DNA of 29,178 bases, from assembly GCA_021323495.1 (NCBI GenBank), contig JAJQJO010000009.1:1-29178 (forward strand), written 5' to 3'. The stretch comes from Cellvibrio sp. Lineage in GTDB: Bacteria > Pseudomonadota > Gammaproteobacteria > Pseudomonadales > Cellvibrionaceae. Positions 1 through 8,323 of the stretch are shown one piece after another. The position numbers were made by a program, and so were the translations under genes. The notes under the pieces were generated by a model that did not search any database, was not told the origin of the DNA, and saw only the letters and a program-made list of their open reading frames with translations. The number at the start of each line of letters is the position of its first letter. Position 1 is the stretch's first letter.

Positions 1-1520
1 TGTTGCTGGTGTTTCGGCGGGGAACTCCATTGTTGGCAGTCATGTTGACGATGACTAGCGCCTATCTACTTGCACTTACGGTGAGCCTGCTGGTATTCGG
101 GCGCATCCACATTATCACCCTTGCTTTTGGTAGCACCCTGCTTGGTGTGGCGGGCGATTACGTATTGCATTTTTTAATCGGCAGCCAGCGCGAAGGCAGT
201 GGCTCGGCGGCGCGCCACCACTTGCGTTACGCCATGGCGATAGGTGCGCTGACTGGCATGGGTGCTTATTTACTCCAATTCATCACGCCTTTTCCTGGCT
301 TGCGACAGATGGCCATTTTTTGCTCGGCGGGCATCTTCGGCGCATGGATGACGGTACTGGCGCTGGCACCCTACTATAAAGTGGGTCCGGCGACGCAGCG
401 CATGCCGCTCCTGGCAGCGGCGGTGTTTTATCGGCTGGGTAAACGATGTTATCAACCTTTCTGGCAGCGCTCCCGCCAAGTGGGAATTGTATTGTGCGCA
501 ACAGGGGTCGTGGCGCTATTGGGTATCAGCCACGGCGGCGTGAACGACGCTGTGGTCAATCTCAATACCTCGCCTAAAGCCCTGCTTGAGAATGAACAGG
601 AAGTGCAGCAACTATTGCAGCAGCCGTCAGTGAGCCAGTTTTTCTATGTCGAAGCAGACTCACCCGGACAGTTGCTCGACCGGACCCAGGCGCTGGGTGA
701 ACAATTGGCAGCGCTGCAACTGCCCGGCCTGCAATGGCAAAGTTTGCAGCATTATGTGCCCGCTGCAGCACAACAGCTTGCTGACCGCCAGCTCGTGATT
801 GAGAAACTCTATGGCGAGCAGGGCGCGTTGAAGTTGTTATGCCACACCTTGGGCACCCAATGCCCCCAACCGCCAGTACCGATGAAATTGCTGACCCCCG
901 ACGATGTGGCAGCCAGTTCGCTGGCCGGGTTGCTACCACCTATGCAGCAACAGGGGAGCAGTTGGCGCACCCTGGTGACTCTGAGCGGCGATGTACAAGG
1001 TGCAGATCTGGCGGCCCTGGCGCAGTTGGTTGAGGGAGTGAAACTGGTTAACCAGACCGAAGACCTGTCCAGCTTGTTGGGACGCTATCGCGCCAGTGTG
1101 AGCGAAATATTGCTGGCGACATTGGTATTGCTGATGGTAGGGCTGGGGCTGCGCTATCGCCACCACAGCTGGCGCATGTTAACTCCTTTAGTATTGGCGA
1201 TGACGATTGCCCTGGGTTGCGCGGCAATGGATGGCATCACCCTGTTCCATGTGATGGCGTTACTGCTGGTGATCGGGATTGGTCTTGATACGGCGGTGTT
1301 TTACACCGAGGGCGGGTTTAGCGCGGAATCCTGGCTCGCGTCCAGTCTTGCCTGTGGCACATCAATCATCGCTTTTGGGCTATTATCATTGAGCGCTGTT
1401 CCTGTTCTGCACCAATTCGGTTTGATCATCCTGATAGGAATAATGGGCTGTTGGCTGCTCACTCCACTGTTTTTCAGGCCGGATCCCGAACTGCAGGACG
1501 CGACGGCTGATCGCACTTGA
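1..1520 (+). CDS. MMPL/RND-family exporter of the aryl polyene cluster (5' partial)
   Basis: The gene enters from outside the window; the first full codon is at position 3 and 505 codons are present, roughly the last two thirds of an exporter usually about 770 residues long. The TTG at position 3 is not a credible start because it falls inside a membrane segment. Visible are a first bundle of membrane helices (about residues 8-125) containing GVAGDYVLHF, a periplasmic part (about 185-355), and a second bundle (about 365-495) containing VIGIGLDTAVFY. These two G-x3-D motifs are the proton-relay signature of MMPL/RND transporters. Family members in aryl polyene clusters are thought to move the lipid-linked pigment across the inner membrane toward the outer membrane. 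The downstream genes support that role. The substrate is inferred from context, not from the sequence. Confidence 0.85.
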   Translation, partial: LLVFRRGTPLLAVMLTMTSAYLLALTVSLLVFGRIHIITLAFGSTLLGVAGDYVLHFLIGSQREGSGSAARHHLRYAMAIGALTGMGAYLLQFITPFPGLRQMAIFCSAGIFGAWMTVLALAPYYKVGPATQRMPLLAAAVFYRLGKRCYQPFWQRSRQVGIVLCATGVVALLGISHGGVNDAVVNLNTSPKALLENEQEVQQLLQQPSVSQFFYVEADSPGQLLDRTQALGEQLAALQLPGLQWQSLQHYVPAAAQQLADRQLVIEKLYGEQGALKLLCHTLGTQCPQPPVPMKLLTPDDVAASSLAGLLPPMQQQGSSWRTLVTLSGDVQGADLAALAQLVEGVKLVNQTEDLSSLLGRYRASVSEILLATLVLLMVGLGLRYRHHSWRMLTPLVLAMTIALGCAAMDGITLFHVMALLLVIGIGLDTAVFYTEGGFSAESWLASSLACGTSIIAFGLLSLSAVPVLHQFGLIILIGIMGCWLLTPLFFRPDPELQDATADRT

Positions 1521-1533
1521 TTGACAATTTATC

Positions 1534-1553
1534 AACAATACATCCAACAATAA
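1534..1553 (+). promoter_or_regulatory. Tandem A-rich (CA-type) Hfq/Crc-like motifs before the flavoenzyme start
   Basis: In the 51-bp gap before the flavoenzyme gene, AACAATAC (1534-1541) is followed by AACAATAA (1546-1553). The second fits the AAYAAYAA pattern bound by Hfq with Crc in Pseudomonas, and the first differs at one position. They end about 7 nt before the AAGGAACC ribosome binding site. This window also carries crc. The function is inferred, and A/C-rich runs can occur by chance. Confidence 0.4.
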
Positions 1554-1571
1554 ATTTCCAAAGGAACCTCC

Positions 1572-2828
1572 ATGAGTAACCAGATCCACACTGCTGATGT
1601 CGCGATTATTGGCGCTGGTCCCGCAGGTGCCATCGCCAGTGCCCTGCTCAACCGCGCCGGGCATAAAGTAGTGGTGATTGAGCGCCAGCATTTTCCGCGC
1701 TTTTCCATCGGTGAAAGCCTCTTGCCGCAATGTATGGAATTTATCGCCGAAGCGGGCATGCTTGATGCGGTCAACAATGCCGGTTTCCAATTCAAGAATG
1801 GCGCAGCGTTTACCCATAATGGTAATTACAGCTTTTTTGATTTCACCGATAAATTTTCGCCCGGCCCCGGCACAACTTTCCAGGTGCAACGCGCGACCTT
1901 CGATCATCTGCTCGCCTCCGAGGCGCAAAAGCAGGGCGTGGAAATCCGCTACGGCCACGGCCTGACTGCCATTAAATTCAATGATTCCGGCGCGACCTTG
2001 CAAGTGCAGCCCGACCAAAGCAGCGCCTATCAACTCAACGCCCGTTTTGTGTTGGATGCCTCCGGTTTTGGCCGGGTATTGCCGCGCTTGCTGGATATGG
2101 AATTGCCATCCGACTTTCCGGCACGCACTTCGGTGTTCACCCACATTCAGGACAATATCAACAGTGCAGTCCACCCCAGCTTGCCGGAACACGACCGCAG
2201 CAAAATCCTGATCACCGTACACCCCAGATATAACGACGTCTGGTTTTGGCTGATCCCCTTTGCCAATGGCCGTTGCTCCATGGGAGTGGTGGGCGAAAGC
2301 CATTACTTCGACGGCAAGGAAGACCTGCGTGCGTGCCTGCAAGCATTGGTTAACGATACGACCGATCTCGGCCCGTTGTTGCGCAACGCTGTGTTCGACA
2401 CGCCAGTGCAGAAACTCAGCGGTTATGCCTGTAACGTGAAATCGCTGTGGGGGAAAAATTTTGCATTGCTGGGCAATGCGGGGGAATTCCTTGACCCGGT
2501 ATTTTCATCGGGCGTCACCATTGCCATGAAGTCCGCCAGCCTTGCGGTGCCGCTGGTCAATCGCCAGCTCCAAGGCGACCAGGTAGATTGGGAGCAGGAA
2601 TACGCCATACCGCTCAAACGCGGCGTGGACACATTTCGCCATTACGTCAGTGGCTGGTACGACGGCCGCTTCCAGGACGTGGTTTTCTTCCGCCAGGACA
2701 AGGCCTCGCCCAAAATCAGTGGCATGATCAGTTCAATCCTGGCCGGTTATGCCTGGGATACCAATAACCCTTTTGTCGCTGAACCCGGGCGGCGCTTGAA
2801 TGCGTTGGTGGAACTTTGCCGCGGTTAG
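1572..2828 (+). CDS. FAD-dependent oxidoreductase, flavin-dependent-halogenase-like, of the aryl polyene cluster
   Basis: A 418-residue flavoprotein starting at ATG 1572 behind the ribosome binding site AAGGAACC. The N-terminal Rossmann motif GAGPAG (residues 14-19) with the acidic E37 binds FAD, and NAGEFLDP (302-309) is the second FAD motif. FPRFSIGESLLP (41-52) and WFWLIP (224-229) match flavin-dependent halogenases, the latter fitting the WxWxIP signature. K75 in FKNGAAF lies where these enzymes keep the catalytic lysine. The protein needs reduced FAD from a separate reductase if it halogenates. Related genes occur in xanthomonadin-type clusters, whose pigments are brominated. Many family members are annotated only as tryptophan-halogenase-like oxidoreductases, so an oxygenase or dehydrogenase role remains possible. 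The downstream lipoprotein gene overlaps its 3' end. Confidence 0.82.
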   Translation: MSNQIHTADVAIIGAGPAGAIASALLNRAGHKVVVIERQHFPRFSIGESLLPQCMEFIAEAGMLDAVNNAGFQFKNGAAFTHNGNYSFFDFTDKFSPGPGTTFQVQRATFDHLLASEAQKQGVEIRYGHGLTAIKFNDSGATLQVQPDQSSAYQLNARFVLDASGFGRVLPRLLDMELPSDFPARTSVFTHIQDNINSAVHPSLPEHDRSKILITVHPRYNDVWFWLIPFANGRCSMGVVGESHYFDGKEDLRACLQALVNDTTDLGPLLRNAVFDTPVQKLSGYACNVKSLWGKNFALLGNAGEFLDPVFSSGVTIAMKSASLAVPLVNRQLQGDQVDWEQEYAIPLKRGVDTFRHYVSGWYDGRFQDVVFFRQDKASPKISGMISSILAGYAWDTNNPFVAEPGRRLNALVELCRG

Positions 2829-3421
2829 GATATTGGTACCTTATTGCAATGCTGGTGTTATTCACCAGCGGTTGCGTCAGTCGCCAGGTGCAGACTCTGG
2901 CGGACTTACCGCTGCCTGGTCCCCAGGCTGGCAATTGCTGCTGGCAAGCATTGCAACGGCTGGAAATCCGCTACCGGGATCAGACTTATACGCTTACCGG
3001 TGCATTGGCGCACACCACGGCCGGGGTAACGTTAGTGTTACTTGATCCGGTTGGTCGTCGCTTGCTATCGGTACAACAGCAGGACAATGCATTGCAAACC
3101 TGGCGCGTACCCGAATTGCCTGATGATTTGCCTGAGCGTTTCTTGCTTGCCAGTAGTATGTTGGTCTGGTGGCCGTTGTCCGATTGGTATGAAATATTAC
3201 AACAGACGCCAGAGTGGCAGCTTACCACTACGGCCAACCAACGCGTGCTTAACTATAAAGGGCGACCAATCATTAATGCAGTTTATAGCCCGATGCCGGT
3301 TTCGGTGGTCGAAGGCATCACCCTGAAAACCACCACCCAGGCCGAGACGGTGCTCCTGCAACATCAACTTCAACCTATGTCCATCACGATTGTGACCGAG
3401 CGTTGGGAGCCGCTGCAATGA
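2816..3421 (+). CDS. DUF3261 lipoprotein of the aryl polyene cluster
   Basis: A 201-residue protein with a short basic N terminus, one hydrophobic stretch (residues 4-17) and a lipobox-like TSGC ending at C20, so it is probably an outer-membrane lipoprotein. The only sensible start is TTG at 2816, 13 nt inside the flavoenzyme gene behind GGTGGA; the next in-frame ATG (2849) would leave too short a signal peptide. Small lipoproteins of this family sit immediately upstream of the apeO-type ketosynthase in aryl polyene clusters, and they are assumed to help place the pigment in the outer membrane. The -3 residue of the lipobox is T rather than the usual L, a mild oddity. The end overlaps the next gene as ATGA, indicating coupled translation. 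Confidence 0.75.
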   Translation: MPRLGYWYLIAMLVLFTSGCVSRQVQTLADLPLPGPQAGNCCWQALQRLEIRYRDQTYTLTGALAHTTAGVTLVLLDPVGRRLLSVQQQDNALQTWRVPELPDDLPERFLLASSMLVWWPLSDWYEILQQTPEWQLTTTANQRVLNYKGRPIINAVYSPMPVSVVEGITLKTTTQAETVLLQHQLQPMSITIVTERWEPLQ

Positions 3422-4599
3422 CGACCGGAAACCACGTATATCTGCACCAGGTTTCTGCAATTTGTGCATTGGGGGCGGATATCCACAGCATTGGTACACG
3501 CCTGTTCAGTGACCAATGCTCGCCGCTGGTTACTACCGATGCCTATAGCCCTAATCGTCCGCTACCACTTGGTTTGGTGGATGATTTGCCGTTGGTTGCC
3601 GATACCCGCAACAATTCGCTGCTGCATGCCGCCCTCGCGCCGATGCGTGGTGAGATCGAGCGGCTTAAACAACGCTTCGGTGGGGAGCGAATCGGTGTGG
3701 TATTGGGTAGCAGTACATCTGGCATTGCCGAAGGTGAAGCTGCGATCGCCCACTATGTGCAACATGGCAGCTTGCCCGAGACGTTCCACTATCGCCAGCA
3801 GGAAATCTCTGCTCCCTCCTGTTTTGTTGCCTCCGAATCAGGGTTGTACGGTCCGGCCTGGACTATTTCCACTGCCTGTACATCCGGCGCCAAAGCCATT
3901 GCCAGCGGCGCACGGTTGTTGCAATTGGGGGTATGCGATGCGGTAATTGTGGGCGGCGCTGACAGTTTGTGTCGCCTGACGGTGGAGGGTTTTTTGTCAC
4001 TTGCTGCGGTTAGTGATCAGCAGTGCAATCCGTTTAGTCTGAATCGCAGGGGTATCAACATCGGCGAGGCCGCCGCGTTGATGATCCTTAGTCGCGAACT
4101 CGGGCCGGTACGGTTAGCCGGAGTGGGTGAAACCTCCGACGCGCATCATATTTCCGCCCCCGAACCGGAAGGGCGCGGCGCTGCAGCGGCCATGGCTACA
4201 GCCCTGGCAAACGCGGGTCTGGCGCCAGCCGCGGTCGGCTACATCAACCTGCACGGTACTGCAACTGAACAGAACGATCGCATGGAAAGTCTCGCGGTGG
4301 CGCGGGTCTTTGGGGTGGACGGAAGCGCGGATATCGCCTGCGGCTCAACCAAATCCCTCACTGGCCACACCTTGGGCGCTGCCGGCGCGTTGGAGGCGGT
4401 ATTTTGCTACCTCGCGTTGATCCGCGGCGATGGCCAATTGCCGCGCCAGCTCTGGGATGGCGTGCGCGATCCGCAGCTTGCCGCCTTAACCCGGCTGGGC
4501 GTATGTCAGGTGGGTGATCCGTTGCGCTATGCGATGAGCAATTCCTTTGCCTTTGGCGGCAACAATATTTCACTGATCCTGGAGCGCTGCCATGGCTGA
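3418..4599 (+). CDS. apeO: Beta-ketoacyl-ACP synthase (ApeO-like) of the aryl polyene type II PKS
   Basis: A 393-residue thiolase-fold ketosynthase. The start is ATG 3418, overlapping the previous stop as ATGA and preceded by TGGGAG; an in-frame TTG at 3403 is less likely. The complete Cys-His-His set is present: C154 in STACTSG, H279 in LHGTATE and H317 in LTGHTLGAAGA, with K312 in STKSL. It should therefore condense malonyl-ACP with the growing polyene chain. In characterised systems ApeO forms a heterodimer with a chain-length-factor-like partner (ApeC), which would be encoded upstream of the window. The gene precedes an apeP-apeQ-apeR set in the same order as E. coli. The symbol is assigned by that order and by family membership. 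The gene ends 8 nt inside the dehydratase gene. Confidence 0.85.
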   Translation: MTTGNHVYLHQVSAICALGADIHSIGTRLFSDQCSPLVTTDAYSPNRPLPLGLVDDLPLVADTRNNSLLHAALAPMRGEIERLKQRFGGERIGVVLGSSTSGIAEGEAAIAHYVQHGSLPETFHYRQQEISAPSCFVASESGLYGPAWTISTACTSGAKAIASGARLLQLGVCDAVIVGGADSLCRLTVEGFLSLAAVSDQQCNPFSLNRRGINIGEAAALMILSRELGPVRLAGVGETSDAHHISAPEPEGRGAAAAMATALANAGLAPAAVGYINLHGTATEQNDRMESLAVARVFGVDGSADIACGSTKSLTGHTLGAAGALEAVFCYLALIRGDGQLPRQLWDGVRDPQLAALTRLGVCQVGDPLRYAMSNSFAFGGNNISLILERCHG

Positions 4600-5074
4600 C
4601 GAGAATCCTTTTCCCGATTATCCATTTGCAGCCGTTGTACCGCATACCGGCACCATGGTGCTACTCGACCGGATTGACCATTGGGATAACGAACAACTGC
4701 AAGCTTCAGTAACTATCCGCCCTGATGCTCCTTTTATCGATGCCCGGGGCATGCCGGCCTGGGTCGGAATTGAGTTGATGGCGCAGACGATTGCTGCTCT
4801 GGGAGGATGCCGGGCGCGCCGGGCCAGCCAGCCAGTCAGGATCGGTTTTTTGGTCGGCAGCCGCCGCTACACCAGCAGCCAGCCGTATTTCCCCGTAGGT
4901 ACGCAACTGCAGGTAAACGTCAAGGAAATAGTTACTGGCGAGCAGGGGCTGAGTGTATTTGAATGCACATTGCGCGCTGGCGGTGCGTACAGTGACCTCA
5001 GTGCCAGTGCCAATATTAACGTTTTCCAACCCGAAGACCCGGAGCAGTTCCTTCAATCCGGGCGACCCGCTTAA
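4592..5074 (+). CDS. apeP: Hotdog-fold 3-hydroxyacyl-ACP dehydratase (ApeP-like)
   Basis: A 160-residue protein starting at ATG 4592, overlapping the ketosynthase gene by 8 nt. H18 in PHTGTM and E61 in the helix PAWVGIELMAQT correspond to the catalytic His and acidic residue of FabA/FabZ-type dehydratases. It should remove water from 3-hydroxyacyl-ACP so that each extension cycle leaves a trans double bond, which is how the conjugated chain arises. Aryl polyene clusters normally have two such dehydratases (ApeI and ApeP); only this one is in the window. The length is ordinary for the family. The assignment rests on fold motifs and on position between two ketosynthases and a ketoreductase. Confidence 0.85.
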   Translation: MADENPFPDYPFAAVVPHTGTMVLLDRIDHWDNEQLQASVTIRPDAPFIDARGMPAWVGIELMAQTIAALGGCRARRASQPVRIGFLVGSRRYTSSQPYFPVGTQLQVNVKEIVTGEQGLSVFECTLRAGGAYSDLSASANINVFQPEDPEQFLQSGRPA

Positions 5075-5085
5075 GGAGCCGGCCT

Positions 5086-5826
5086 ATGACAACCAATTAT
5101 TCCAACCTCAGTATCCTGGTGACCGGCTCCAGCCGTGGCATAGGCAAGGCGATTGCCCTGGCACTGGCGGCACAGGGCTATGAGTTGGTATTGCACTGCC
5201 GGTCCCAACGCGACCAGGCTGACGCTGTTGCTATCGAGATAGCGCAGGGTGGTGGCAGCGCGCGCGTCCTGCAATTTGACGTGGCTGATCGCAGCCAGGC
5301 CAAAGCTGTGCTGGAAGCTGATATCGAAGCCCATGGCGCATATTACGGCGTGGTCTGTAACGCCGGCATCGCGCGCGACAACGCTTTTCCCGCCATGACC
5401 GGCGAAGAGTGGGATTCGGTCATCCACACTAACCTCGACAGTTTTTACAATGTGCTCAACCCGCTGATTATGCCCATGGTGCGCCGTCGCCAGCCCGGGC
5501 GAATTGTCACTCTCGCCTCGGTATCGGCGTTAATCGGCAATCGCGGTCAAGCTAACTATGCCGCCGCCAAAGCCGGTATCATTGCCGCCAGCAAATCGCT
5601 CGCCATTGAATTGGCCAAGCGTGATATCACGGTCAACTGTGTGGCGCCCGGCCTGATCGAAACCGAAATGGTCGATGAGGTACCACTTGAAGAGGCACTC
5701 AAACTTATTCCCGCGCGCCGTGTCGGCAAGCCGGAAGAAGTCGCAGCGCTGGTGAAATTTCTAATGAGTTCCGAGGCGGCCTATATCACCCGTCAGGTGA
5801 TTTCGGTCAATGGAGGCCTGTGTTAA
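5086..5826 (+). CDS. apeQ: 3-ketoacyl-ACP reductase, FabG-like SDR (ApeQ-like)
   Basis: A 246-residue short-chain dehydrogenase. TGSSRGIG (13-20) binds NADP(H), CNAG (91-94) is the structural motif, and S145, Y158 and K162 form the catalytic set in SVSAL and YAAAK. It reduces the 3-keto group left by the ketosynthase before dehydration. The start at ATG 5086 follows AAGGAG, 11 bp after the dehydratase stop, and the stop overlaps the next ATG by one base. FabG itself would match equally well by sequence; the cluster context makes the pigment-dedicated reductase the better name. The C-terminal GGLC replaces the more usual GGMYM-type ending. Confidence 0.87.
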   Translation: MTTNYSNLSILVTGSSRGIGKAIALALAAQGYELVLHCRSQRDQADAVAIEIAQGGGSARVLQFDVADRSQAKAVLEADIEAHGAYYGVVCNAGIARDNAFPAMTGEEWDSVIHTNLDSFYNVLNPLIMPMVRRRQPGRIVTLASVSALIGNRGQANYAAAKAGIIAASKSLAIELAKRDITVNCVAPGLIETEMVDEVPLEEALKLIPARRVGKPEEVAALVKFLMSSEAAYITRQVISVNGGLC

Positions 5827-7052
5827 TGAAGCGTGTTGTAGTCACTGGCATGGCCGGTATTTCCCCCATTGGCTCCACTTGGGAGCAGATCAAAGCCAGT
5901 CTGCGCGAAGGTAAAACCGGTATTCGTTCCATGCCCGAGTGGGACAAATTCAGTGACTTCAATACTCGCCTTGCAGCGCCGGTAATGGATTTTGAAAAAC
6001 CCGCCCATTTCAACCGTAAACTCACGCGCAGCATGGGACGGGTGGCGCTCATGGCCACAGCCGTCACTGAGCAGGCGCTGGCAGACGCCGGTTTGCTCGG
6101 CGATGAATGTATCCAGGACGGGCGTATGGGGGTGAGCTACGGCTCCTCCGCCGGTAGTCCCGATGCAATTGCCGACTTCGGTTATATGTTGCTGCAAAAT
6201 GACGCCAGCAGCATCAATGCCAATTCCTATCTCAAAATGATGAGCCATACCACGGCCGCCAATATCGGTGTGTTTTTCCAATTGAAGGGTCGCGTGATTC
6301 CCACGTCCAGCGCCTGCACATCCGGCAGCCAGGGCATTGGTTACGCGTACGAAGCGATTAAATATGGCAAGCAAAAACTCATGGTGGCAGGCGGTGCGGA
6401 AGAGCTCTGCCCGACTGAGGCGGCGGTGTTTGATACCCTGTTTGCCACCAGTACCCGCAACCATGCCCCCCATACATCACCGCGCCCATTTGACCGCGAC
6501 CGCGATGGTTTGGTGATTGGCGAAGGTGCGGGGACTTTGATCCTTGAAGAATTGGAACACGCCCAGGCACGCGGCGCCCGTATTTATGCTGAATTGGTTG
6601 GTTTTGGCACTAATTCCGATGGCGCCCATGTTACCCAGCCACAGGCGGAAACCATGCGTATCGCCATGCAAATGGCATTGCAGGATGCCGGGCTCGAGCC
6701 AACGGCCGTCGGCTATATCAGCGCCCACGGTACGGCAACGGAACGCGGTGATATCGCTGAAAGCCATGCGACCTATAATTTGTTTGGTAGTGGTACACCT
6801 ATCAGTGCCTTTAAAAGTTTCACTGGTCATACGCTGGGTGCCTGTGGCGCCCTGGAAGCCTGGACCAGTATAAAAATGATGCATGAAGGTTGGTTCCATG
6901 GCACTGCCAATCTGGAAAACCCCGACCCGGGGTGCGCCCCCCTCGATTACATTACCGGTGCTGGCCGCGAGTTGGATACCAACATTATCATGAGTAACAA
7001 TTTTGCCTTCGGCGGGATCAATACCTCGCTGATCTTCAAGCGCTGGCAATAA
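5826..7052 (+). CDS. apeR: Beta-ketoacyl-ACP synthase, FabF-like (ApeR-like)
   Basis: A 408-residue ketosynthase. ATG 5826 shares its A with the preceding TAA, and GGAGG at 5812-5816 is correctly spaced for it; an upstream in-frame GTG at 5820 lies too close to that site. Catalytic residues are C164 in SSACTSG, H301 in SAHGTATE and H335 in FTGHTLGACGA, close to the numbering of FabF. In studied aryl polyene systems ApeR is a second, homodimeric ketosynthase whose activity complements the ApeO-ApeC pair. It is the last gene of the cluster, with a weak hairpin after it and a 128-bp gap before metX. A housekeeping FabF is the alternative, but the tight operon argues against it. Confidence 0.87.
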   Translation: MKRVVVTGMAGISPIGSTWEQIKASLREGKTGIRSMPEWDKFSDFNTRLAAPVMDFEKPAHFNRKLTRSMGRVALMATAVTEQALADAGLLGDECIQDGRMGVSYGSSAGSPDAIADFGYMLLQNDASSINANSYLKMMSHTTAANIGVFFQLKGRVIPTSSACTSGSQGIGYAYEAIKYGKQKLMVAGGAEELCPTEAAVFDTLFATSTRNHAPHTSPRPFDRDRDGLVIGEGAGTLILEELEHAQARGARIYAELVGFGTNSDGAHVTQPQAETMRIAMQMALQDAGLEPTAVGYISAHGTATERGDIAESHATYNLFGSGTPISAFKSFTGHTLGACGALEAWTSIKMMHEGWFHGTANLENPDPGCAPLDYITGAGRELDTNIIMSNNFAFGGINTSLIFKRWQ

Positions 7053-7054
7053 AA

Positions 7055-7088
7055 AGCCGGGCTATTGCAGCGCGGGTAGCGGCTCTTT
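7055..7088 (+). terminator. Possible weak terminator after the aryl polyene operon
   Basis: Just past the ketosynthase stop, AGCCGGGCTAT (7055-7065) can pair with GTAGCGGCT (7076-7084), with two unpaired G residues, followed by CTCTTTA. The U tract is poor, so termination may be incomplete. It marks the boundary between pigment genes and methionine genes. Confidence 0.4.
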
Positions 7089-7180
7089 AGACTGTGTCCC
7101 CTTTAGATCCAGGCTGTAGATTGCCGCATCATCCATTGCGGGCAGCGCACGAGCGCGCCCTCCGCTGCAAAGAGATCGCT

Positions 7181-8323
7181 ATGCCAAACCAGATACCTGC
7201 CGATTCGGTAGGTCTTGTCACTCCCAAAACCCATCACTTCACCGCGCCATTGTTGCTGGCCTGCGGTCGAACGCTTGATGAGTACGAATTGGTCTATGAA
7301 ACCTACGGCCAGTTGAATGCCGCCAAATCCAATGCAGTGCTGATTTGCCATGCGCTTTCCGGTCATCATCACGCCGCCGGTTATCACAGCATGGATGACA
7401 AACGCCCGGGTTGGTGGGACGCCTATATCGGCCCCGGCAAACCAATTGATACCAACAAATTTTTTGTCGTTGCGCTCAATAACCTTGGCGGCTGCCACGG
7501 TTCGACAGGGCCTTGTTCGATCAATCCGGTAACCGGCAAAGCCTGGGGCGCTGATTTCCCGATGGTGCGCGTACGCGATTGGGTTGCCAGCCAGGCGCGC
7601 TTGGCGGATGTGTTGGGCATTGATGTCTGGGCAGCGGTAATTGGCGGCAGTCTCGGCGGTATGCAAGTCATGCGCTGGGCGCTGGATTTTCCCGAGCGTA
7701 TCCGGCACGCCGTAGTTATCGCTTCCGCATTAAAATTGTCTGCGCAAAATATTGCGTTTAACGAAGCGGCGCGCAAAGCGATTGTCAGCGACCCGAATTT
7801 TTTTGATGGCGATTACATCGAACATAACACCCTGCCAAAAAATGGTTTGGCAGTAGCGCGCATGATCGGCCACATTACTTATCTGTCCGATTTTGCGATG
7901 GGCGAAAAATTTGGCCGCGATCTGCGCAGCGGCAGTTTTGCACTGGGCACAGCCGAACCAGTGGAGTTCCAGATCGAAAGTTACTTGCGTTACCAGGGCG
8001 ACAGCTTTGCCAATAGCTTTGACGCGAACTCCTATATCCGTATCACCAAAGCGCTGGATTATTTTGATCTGGCACGTGAGTACAATGATGATGCGGTACT
8101 CGCGTTTAAAAAAACCAGTGCAAAATTTCTGGTGATATCGTTTAGCACCGACTGGCGTTTTGCGCCCGAGCGCTCGCACGAAATAGTCAACGCATTGGTG
8201 GGTGCCAATCGTCCGGTGACCTACGCGGAAATAGAATCCCATCACGGCCATGATGCCTTTTTATTACCTGATGAGCGCTACCAGCAAGTGTTCGGTCGCT
8301 ACCTTGCCGGAGTGACAATTTGA
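7181..8323 (+). CDS. metX: Homoserine O-acyltransferase (MetX)
   Basis: A 380-residue alpha/beta hydrolase. The chosen start is ATG 7181 behind AAGAGAT; an in-frame extension to 7094 has no family-like residues. The nucleophile S157 lies in GGSLGGMQ, with D324 in FSTDWRF and H357 in HHGHDAFLL completing the triad. NNLGGCHGSTGPCSINP is the family motif around the oxyanion hole. It activates homoserine in the first committed step of methionine synthesis. MetX proteins use either acetyl-CoA or succinyl-CoA, and members paired with metW in proteobacteria are often succinyltransferases, so the acyl donor is left open. The stop overlaps the metW ATG by one base, as expected for this pair. Confidence 0.95.
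   Translation: MPNQIPADSVGLVTPKTHHFTAPLLLACGRTLDEYELVYETYGQLNAAKSNAVLICHALSGHHHAAGYHSMDDKRPGWWDAYIGPGKPIDTNKFFVVALNNLGGCHGSTGPCSINPVTGKAWGADFPMVRVRDWVASQARLADVLGIDVWAAVIGGSLGGMQVMRWALDFPERIRHAVVIASALKLSAQNIAFNEAARKAIVSDPNFFDGDYIEHNTLPKNGLAVARMIGHITYLSDFAMGEKFGRDLRSGSFALGTAEPVEFQIESYLRYQGDSFANSFDANSYIRITKALDYFDLAREYNDDAVLAFKKTSAKFLVISFSTDWRFAPERSHEIVNALVGANRPVTYAEIESHHGHDAFLLPDERYQQVFGRYLAGVTI

Noticed and set aside
1386..2342. Long minus-strand open frame (318 codons) opposite the flavoenzyme
   Set aside because: It lies antisense to a clear FAD protein, has no recognisable motif, and arises from codon bias of the real gene.
5823..6473. Minus-strand open frame of 216 codons opposite the ApeR ketosynthase
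   Set aside because: It is a shadow of a conserved ketosynthase with no ribosome binding site or family features.
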